A DNA stretch of 64,000 bases, from assembly GCA_030760725.1 (NCBI GenBank), contig JASWHV010000012.1, forward strand, positions 36,115,652 through 36,179,651. Direction: 5' to 3'. Position numbers and translations under genes: made by a program. Below the pieces are notes generated by a model, which saw only the letters and a list, made by a program, of their open reading frames with translations, ran no database searches and had not been told where the DNA came from. The DNA is from Neostapfia colusana. Taxonomy: Eukaryota; Streptophyta; Magnoliopsida; Poales; Poaceae. This document shows positions 56,799 through 64,000 of this stretch, in pieces; within the stretch, counting starts at the first letter, position 1; every line of letters starts with the position of its first letter.

Positions 56799-58767
56799 CT
56801 TCAACCATACGACAATAAACAAAATCAGTCCCACAACATACTTCATGCAGTCCAGCAAAAATAGGCGTAAAAACATAATGACAATAAACAGGCAATACAT
56901 CTCGCAATAGATAATGTAATAACTTTGCACAAGCTACACCATTACCAGACCAAATACAAACTATTTTAATCCAACTTGATGGACTTCCTCTTTGTAAGTT
57001 CATCTCAACTAGATTTGGTCACTACGAGATGTTAACATCGCTTTGTCATCACGTATACTACCTTTTTATCTTCAATACGACACAAACATGGTCCCTAGCA
57101 AAAGCAACTTGAGTAAGACATATACTCAAATCTTTCACTAGTCAAAGATAACAACTCATGAGTATGTTTTACCCCATTGGAAGTAATCAAACCCCCTAGG
57201 GTACAACAGTCTCTCAAATGAGTTCAACTGTCCATCCCTCTGCCCAGAATGACCAGTTTCTACATATCCCAGATTTCGACATGGAACATGGCATTTTCAT
57301 AACTCAAGTTGAATACCAAAGTTAAAGTTAACTTCAGTAGCTTTCGAACGAGTATTTATTTGCCCTCATATCATCTCTGGTTAAAACCTTATGATAATTC
57401 AAATCCAACAGAAATTTCTGAACGAATTTCAACAGCACCGCCTTTGGAAGTTGCTGTTTTCAACTCTAATTTCCTCTGAATTCCGTGCTGCAATTGCAAA
57501 ACTCTGGATTACAAAGATGTAACACATCTCCTGCCCTTTCCAAAAATGTATTATATGATAATTTTTAATTTTTCTACAGGATGTTATGCTTGAAAAACAG
57601 AACACTCCAGAGAGTTTTTGAACCTGTCCTGGTTCTGGACAGTTTACAATAATCTGAAGTTTCAACCAATTAAAGTTGGGATTCTGCTCTGGAAGTATAC
57701 AACCAAGTTGTAGAGAACTTAAACCTATTTCCAGAACTGTACCCAACACCTCCATTGCCTAAATAATCTGTGATTTATGTCTGTTAAAGTTCAGCAAACT
57801 TGCTGCCAAAACAGAGCACTCTGTTTTTCAATCCCTTTTGAGCTAAACTAATCAACTGTTGAATTTTTCTACCCAACCAGGGTCCTAAATATTGGAACTT
57901 GGTTATTTTAGTTCCTTGTTACCATTATCTTTAATGCACCTACCTATTATATGTCGGTACTACGTTCCTCACAAAAAGGAAAATCATGTCTATTATATGT
58001 CAGTACTACGTCTCAATTGTGGCACTAAACGGTCTCTCGCACACGTATACTACACGGGATACATACGTTGTTAGTACCTGCAGAAGAACACACAATAGTG
58101 GTGCACTCAAGGGTTGTTTTCATTTCAGGCAGGTCCATATTTGAAAGTAAATATATGCGCCCGTATCATTGCCATACGGCCGTCCTTGAGTTAAGCCACG
58201 TCTCAAGGTACGTGATCGTGTTTTTACACCACACGACGGGGAACCCGAGTAGAGCGCGAATGGGTCGTCACGGTTGGGAATTTTATCAACCCAACAGATA
58301 CCACCTACTGCCCTGCAGGGCACGCCGATGGCAAGCGCTGCGTATGTCCTCCTAGGCTATTTCCAGAAGAACACACTATCGTGTTACTGACCACACGATG
58401 GGGTCTCCACTTTCTTGCCTAATGCATGCTAGGGATTAGTGTTTCATATGAACTCAGGAACATGAAGAGTCCAAGAGTTTCATATTGACGTCGCACACCA
58501 AGCTGCGAGACCTATCCCTGAACCACATTCCTCGTCAGGGGAGCTAACCGAAATTGAACCGCTTTTGGTGGCGTTCCTTACCATTTTTACCTGAGCATAG
58601 GTGCGTCGTTACATAATCAAAATTCAGAATTATAATACATATGTTAGCCATGCCACTTTAAGTAACTATGCTAATGTAGTCCTTACTTGGGCATACTAGC
58701 AAATCCTCACTGTAATCCTAAGTTTTCCCGTAATACAATCCTTAATTAGTGTGCTATCCCCTAAGCA
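56799..58767 (-). other. G5 untranslated leader
   Basis: About 2 kb without a credible gene. The block at 58184-58312 is nearly the same as 21783-21913 of G2, with the same two stems (58184-58208 and 58273-58295). Other blocks match the G1 leader. Confidence 0.72.
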
Positions 58768-58779
58768 GCTCTGATACCA
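58768..58779 (-). other. G5 primer binding site (initiator-Met tRNA)
   Basis: TGGTATCAGAGC on the minus strand, three bases after the LTR boundary at 58783. Confidence 0.9.
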
Positions 58780-58782
58780 GCC

Positions 58783-58855
58783 TGTGGCGGACCAGAATCC
58801 GCTCGTCCAGGATCTCAGAGGGTGGTGCCACACGATGCGACACCCGACAGCACAC
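58783..58855 (-). repeat. G5 5' LTR remnant, cut by G6
   Basis: The last 73 bp of the 5' LTR (TGTGGCGGACC on the plus strand) match the reverse complement of the G1 LTR end. The U5 hairpin is at 58824-58844. The LTR is interrupted by G6 at 58856 and should resume outside the window. Confidence 0.85.
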
Positions 58856-59346
58856 TGTAAAAGTCCCAAAAATGTGTATGAATAAAAACCAAGGTTTGAG
58901 TTCATATGTGTGGCAAAGACATGAAAAATGGGACTTGCTAAAACTTTTTTTCATGCAAAGTAATACAGGGATGATCATCCAAAATGAGGCTCACATTTTT
59001 ATTTAAAAGTGTTGAACCAATAAGGAGTTACATACCTCTTTGCATGTAAGTTTAAAAATCAGATTTGAAATTCAAAGTTCACACATGTAGTGACCAAAAA
59101 CTTTGAATAAACATGCAGCCCTATAGTTGGAATTATAGGGAAAAGTTTGCTCACAAACTTTTCAATTGTAGGGTGGGCTCAAAAAGGAGTTAAAGAGAAG
59201 AATTTGCAAACTTCAACCAAATTCAAATTTGGCAAGCAAATTGAAACTGAATTGGAAGGATTCAAATTCTAACCCACATTTTAAAACTTAGAATTGTGGG
59301 AATTAAGAGGATCAGCTTGAGAAGATATTTGGGGAGAAAGTGTAGT

Positions 59347-59364
59347 GTGGGACCCACATGTCAT
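59347..59364 (+). promoter_or_regulatory. Palindromic GTGGGACCCAC + ATGTCAT motif in G6 LTR
   Basis: Same motif and position, relative to the GC-rich island, as in S1 and G1. Confidence 0.5.
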
Positions 59365-62300
59365 AGAGCTAAAGGTGGAGCCTTGCACCCTAAGTCTTAG
59401 CCTCAGTGGGAGATTTTCCCGAACAGCTCACGGGCTCCACCGAGGAGCTTGCCGCGCTAGCTCCTGCTGCCGGTCTCCACGCGCTGGCGCCCCGAGGGCG
59501 GTCCTGACCGCGTCTTCAACGTGATCACGTGCCCCCCCCGGCCGAAGCAAAGCACAGTTGCCTTCTTCTCCTCGCAAACAAACCGAGAGCCGAGCTCCTC
59601 ACCGCCGCTGCTTCGGCCTGCTCGAGAAATCATGGAAACGGCGCGCCTCCTCCACCCCCGAGCTGCTAAACCTCTCCCTAAGATCAGCCTCCACCTCCCT
59701 GACCTGAAACCTAGCGAGTTTCGGCCTCCGTTGCCCGAGAACAAACGCCGCCGCGGCAACCTAGCTCAAAAGCGTGATTGGGCGCTCGTGGACAGCCCTC
59801 CACAGCGGGTTTCACAGCCGAGAGATCACAGCTACGGACGCGCACAGGTGCGGTGCTGCTCTCAGCCCAAGCTCAGGCCATACTGTGAAGCATCGCCGGC
59901 GAATTTCGAAGTTTTGCTCCGGCGGCTTCAACCCGAGCATCCGGTACGGGAATCCAAAATTCTCCACTTCTATTCGTTCTTAGCTCATCAAACTTGGCAC
60001 GTAGGAGCTGGACTAGCCGGCGATCATGTTCTCTTTAGCATCCGTCGCATGAAAACCCTTTGGGGCGACGTATTTTGAGGTCTACAGAGCACTTCTCCGG
60101 CGGACCGAATCGGGCGCACGGTGACGACCGACTTGCGGCTGTTTCCGAGCCATTTAGGGGCCATGTCGAGCCTTACGATCATCCACTGGTGCTGTAGGGC
60201 TCGTCGGCACAGGTTTTGGTGGGCTGGATACCTCAGGCAACGCCGCCGAACCTCCACAGTAGCTGTCGCACGTCGCCGGCCATGTTCCGGTCGTCGGCAG
60301 CCCTAGCCAACCCCACAGCCGTGTTCCTCGGTTTCACAAACTCCCTGGCGGCGAGTTGCAGCTCAGGCGGTGGCCGGAAATGGCGAGCCGGCGAGCTCCG
60401 GCGTCGGGCCGGCGAGGGGCAGCGCGGGCGCGGGGAAGAAGCCGGAGGAAGAAGACGAAGCATGGGGCCCGGCTGTCAGCAGCTCAAACTTTAAAACCCG
60501 GGATCGGGTGTGGCCGGGATCCCGTGTGTTGGCGCGCAGAGATGCTGTGGCCCGGTGTGGCTTCGTTTCTATTGTCTGGAATTCAAAACTGTGGGTCCAG
60601 CCGGATTTTCAATAGGAAAATAATTCCAGACTTAGCTCAATCTTTAGAAATTCATATCTCCCTGCAGAAAACTCCAATTTGAGTGATTCCAATCGGGTTG
60701 GATTCATCTCTCTGAGTTCTATGCAAATATGAACTCAGAATTGTATGAAAGTTAATATTATATTCTGGAAAATTCTTGGAATGTTTTCTGAAAAAGAATT
60801 ATTGAGGGAGTTTGGTTTATCCAAAAATCTCCAAATTTTGCCAGAATATTCTTTAGCATATTGTTGACCTTCTAGCAAATTTTCAGCTCATTTGGAGATC
60901 ATTTGAGAAGGAATTTGCTAAATAAAACTACTGTGCTCAAAGGAGTCCAGAAACATTTTCAGAAAATGTTTCTCACCTCAAAAATCTATTCTGAGCAATC
61001 CATAGCTCCAAAAATCATAGGAAAATTTAGGCAAGCTCTCTGAGGCATACTTGGAATTGTAGTTCACTTAATTGGGCATGAAAATGCACATTACCTCAGA
61101 ATTAATTCTTTTGAGTAGGAATGCTTAAAGAATTGTTCTAGGGGTACTACTAAAGTAAAATGGCTGAATTTTGGACCAGATGACTCTTATGTGATCAAGA
61201 ACTCACATGTAAATCATCAGCCCAAGATGAGTCCTTGAACTCCCTGTTCTTATTCTCCATACTTGTGTATATGTGGGAATACATAAGAGATATTGTGAGG
61301 ATTAGGGAGGGCACAATATGACTCCACATTAGCTGCAATTTGGCAAGCTAAATCCTTAGGTAGTATAGAACCTTCTGTAAAAGTTTTGAGGCCATTGGAG
61401 TTCTTGTTCTTCAGTTTCACTCAAATCATTTCAGCTTCTCTATTAGGTTCATTAAGGAAAATGGTTAGGGTATAGCTAAGGCCTTAAGGTCAATTTAGTT
61501 TATTTCTGTTCTTTGCACAACAGAGGCAAACCAAGCCATTCTTGGCTTTTTCACACAACCTCTGTTCTTAAGAAAATAATTCTATAACTTCTTTCCATTA
61601 TATTCCATGAAACATATGCATATGCATTTCAATAGGAACCACAACGAAGGGGACTCAAAGGAGTGATTCATTGAAGTGGATCAAGCTCCGGAGAGTCAAG
61701 GGTGGATCTGCAAGGACACTAACTGATTATATACGACTACCCTGCAAAACAGGCAAGCTCCGGTTTGCATTTAACAGCTGTTAAGTTTTTATTTTGTATT
61801 CACCTTTGGTTAAGATTTGAACTGTGCATTAGGTCTAGTGTTTGATACTCCTCTTGCATAGCCAAATGACCCATGGAGTATTGGGTAGCTGTATTTCACC
61901 GTGTAGAACTGCCATGCTTAAGTACGGTTTGGTAGAAGTCGAGTGGTGAGATGCTACTCGCAGTTTCAGGAACAACAGGGGCATACGGGATTGGTTCATA
62001 ATTGAATTAGCAAGTTAAAGTTGAGACCGGAAGGTTGTAGGGGCAGTAGGACATAGGGGCCTGGGTGCTATAGACCTGTCCGTGTCAGTCAAGGACCGAT
62101 CCGTATGCGGCCCTGTTGAACAAGTTTGAGTTGTGTACCGGACTCATGCTGGCTATATGGGACCCAGTAAACCGATGTACCTCGGGAAGCTGTCGTTGGG
62201 ACTTTTCGGGTCGCCTCAGGCGGACGGCCGGTGTGCAGTATGTGGGGAATATTCTCATGACATCTCATGTCGGTAGGTGCACCATGAGAGTAGCTACTGT

Positions 62301-63120
62301 ACGGGGTGACTTGACCGATTCAGCGGGGGTGAAACGGGGGAAAGGCTGCCACGTACGACGTCAGTGATGGTTGTTGTAGGCAACGTCGAGTAGGGGCGTA
62401 CGTGTCGTGTAGTCCGGGTGTTATTGATTCGAATCACGGTCGCTCGCGGAATGGACCGAGCATACTTGTTCTCACAGTCGTGACGTAGTAAGAACTTGCA
62501 TGAGAAAGGAACTAATCATTTTGATGTGAAGTATTATCCTACCTTTGTATTGGATCTTGATGAATAGGCTAGTGCAAACTCGATTCTTTTATGCCATGAG
62601 CAATTTACATCGGGGGAAAGTGTTTCTTGTTTGATTGTGGACTCCCGATGTGGCGTGCCCAGTTTTACTTAAAATACTGCAATTAATACTGAAAGTAAGG
62701 ATTCACTTTTAGGCGAGTTTAATTATGCTTATGCCATCCTTTGTTAGGTTCGTAACCTCACTTAGAGTTTCATGTTTAGGGTGACGGTTAAGTCTTGCTG
62801 GGCGTTATGCTCACGGATGCTATCCGAGTTGTTTTGCAGGTAATTGACTCGATGCTTATGAGAAGGGGTGCCGATGAGACTCGGGAACCTCCGAGTGCTT
62901 ACTCAAAGAGCATCCTCACCGCTGCAGATTGTCTTCGTGTTGCTAGTAAGAAACGTCCGCGGGCTGGACCGTTTCTTTGTTTCTAGTTTAGATATGAGAC
63001 GTGAGAGTGATAGTCTTCTTCTGTAGTTTACTCTGATACAAGAATTTGTAAAACTTTCTTGTACGCTTCCGCAAACTATTTATGTAATATGCTGTGTGTT
63101 CATCGACCCGTGTGCTGTTG

Positions 63121-63141
63121 GGTGCCGCATAACACGGCACC
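63121..63141 (+). other. U5 hairpin of G6 LTR
   Basis: GGTGCCG and CGGCACC form a perfect 7-bp stem with a 7-nt loop, 28 bp before the LTR end. Confidence 0.62.
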
Positions 63142-63171
63142 ACCCGACGAGGTTCTGTGGTCTGTCTCAGC

Positions 63172-63183
63172 TGGTATCAGAGC
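63172..63183 (+). other. G6 primer binding site (initiator-Met tRNA)
   Basis: TGGTATCAGAGC, two bases after the LTR. Confidence 0.92.
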
Positions 63184-64000
63184 TGCGTTGGGAACAGAGC
63201 ATGGATTGAGCATCATATTACGTCAAAAACTTAGGATACGGTGAGATAACAGTACTAGGCCCACATAAGGACTACTATTAGCATAATATGAAGGTGGCAA
63301 GCTAACCTATTTGTTATGTCGGAAAATCGTGCATCTCGGGACGTTTATGTCTTGGGGGTGCACGTATGCGCTGTGCACCAGTGCGCACAAGCTGAAGGGT
63401 GGAGCCTCGCGGGTGGCAGGTAACCCGACCCGCTTTAGTATCCTCTGCGACTCTTCATGTCGTTTGGGGTATTCGAGCAACGTCTATCCCGGGCGTGCGT
63501 GGTGCAATTTGGGAGACCCCGTCACATGGTCAGTAACGTGAACACGTAGCTCAAGGCGTGTTTGGCTTGAGAACACCTGGGCGAGTGATGACGGCCGGGT
63601 GTACAAACTGTTAAGGATACCAGGTTCAGTGTGCAGCCGAACCTGATGATTGAGTGTGGCTTATGTAGGTACTAACCACAAAAACCTTAGTGCATGTAGA
63701 ACACGTTTGCGAGTGATCATTTTAGTGCCACCTAATGATACGTATATGCCGGTGTAATCCGGTTAGGTTTTTCTTTGGTGAGGCGGCATAGTACCGTCAT
63801 ATGTCTTACGGTGCATCGTCACCGTACAACACTGGATAGTATTCTTACCTATGAAGAAATCATTCATGACTAACTTCCAAACTAAAAATGGATGTGATAA
63901 AGCACATATTAGTTACTGAGCTCTTTATTTGAACTAAGTTTCAAAGAAGAGACTTGTTAGGCTTCTTTTGATCTCAAAGACAGAGGCTCTGTTTAGACAG
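63184..64000 (+). other. G6 leader, incomplete
   Basis: No gene is seen. A block near 63740-63800 (TATGCCGGT and following) matches 185-245 of the G1 leader. The gag start is expected beyond the window. Confidence 0.7.

Larger units (their letters stand above)
50532..58855 (-). mobile_element. G5: degenerate Ty3/gypsy chromovirus, host of C1 and G6
   Basis: A minus-strand element close to G1 in protein and LTR ends. Present: part of the 3' LTR (50532-52213, continuing at 9464-9623), polypurine tract, gag-pol remnants, leader, primer site and the first 73 bp of the 5' LTR, where G6 is inserted. It is the outermost and therefore oldest structure in view. Coding lesions include loss of the RT catalytic motif. 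Confidence 0.87.
58856..63169 (+). repeat. G6 5' LTR (4314 bp)
   Basis: It aligns with the reverse complement of S1 along its length. AT-rich U3, a GTGGGACCCAC site at 59347-59357, a GC-rich island at 59420-60560, an AT-rich stretch, then an R-U5-like block from about 61650 with a U5 hairpin at 63121-63141. Open frames in it are not treated as genes. The exact 3' end (CTGTCTCA) was set by the primer site. Confidence 0.85.
58856..64000 (+). mobile_element. G6: Ty3/gypsy element, 5' LTR and leader only in view
   Basis: A plus-strand element begins TGTAAAAGTCCC inside the G5 LTR. Its 4314-bp LTR ends at 63169, followed by a primer site and leader to the window end; gag is not reached. The LTR is the same family as S1. 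The right end, the second LTR and the TSD (left candidate CACAC, 58851-58855) lie outside. Confidence 0.85.

Noticed and set aside
58068..58355. Open frame of 95 codons in the G5 leader (similar one at 21779-22075 on the other strand)
   Set aside because: It lies in the untranslated leader; conservation is at nucleotide level with hairpins, and the frame is not shared on the same strand between G2 and G5.
1..64000. Host genes, rRNA, bacterial operons, attachment sites or prophage
   Set aside because: All coding similarity I can see belongs to retrotransposon gag-pol or the env-position ORF; remaining sequence is LTR, leader or spacer.

Overview
The window looks like intergenic heterochromatin of a plant nuclear genome, most likely a grass. 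It is built almost entirely of LTR retrotransposons inserted into one another. I see no host gene, rRNA or tRNA gene, CRISPR array or bacterial feature. The grass assignment rests on the element types (Tekay/Del-like Ty3/gypsy chromoviruses with 3-4.3 kb LTRs and initiator-Met primer sites; a Sirevirus-like Ty1/copia element with an extra ORF after pol) and on GTGGGNCCCACATGTCA motifs. Species cannot be fixed from sequence alone.

Eight elements are resolved. G1 (+, 1-9463) is a decayed gypsy element that enters from the left. G5 (-, pieces at 9464-9623 and 50532-58855) is the oldest visible host. C1 (+, 9624-50531) is a Sirevirus-like copia element inserted into the 3' LTR of G5 with target-site duplication (TSD) TCAAG. 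Inside C1 lie: G2 (-, 12129-26441, TSD TCGAG), a structurally complete young gypsy element with a 1512-residue gag-pol; S1 (-, 28274-32359, TSD TGACC), a solo gypsy LTR; and a composite block at about 33580-44187, made of a 560-bp GAA tract, G4 (-, 34140-38778, gypsy truncated in protease) and C2 (+, 38779-44187, copia lacking its 5' half). C1 resumes at 44188 with reverse transcriptase, RNase H, a spacer, an env-position ORF and its 3' LTR (48811-50531). G6 (+, 58856 to the window end) is a gypsy element inserted into the 5' LTR of G5; only its 5' LTR and leader are in view.

Order inferred from nesting: G5 first; then C1, G1 and G6 into its LTRs; then C2 (itself hit by G4), S1 and G2 into C1. 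G2 is clearly young: its two 4066-bp LTRs align without gaps and show 10 substitutions by eye. The other coding regions carry stops, frameshifts or truncations.

The most interesting signals are regulatory arrays inside LTRs: about ten ~55-bp modules with a G-box core upstream of a TATA box (G4); a dense array of the palindrome CGGACTAGTCCG upstream of a TATA box in C1, repeated in the pol-env spacer; a repeated GGTCCGAC motif in C2; a conserved hairpin near the 3' end of all gypsy LTRs of the G1/G2/S1/G5/G6 group; and a hairpin-rich leader block shared by G2 and G5.
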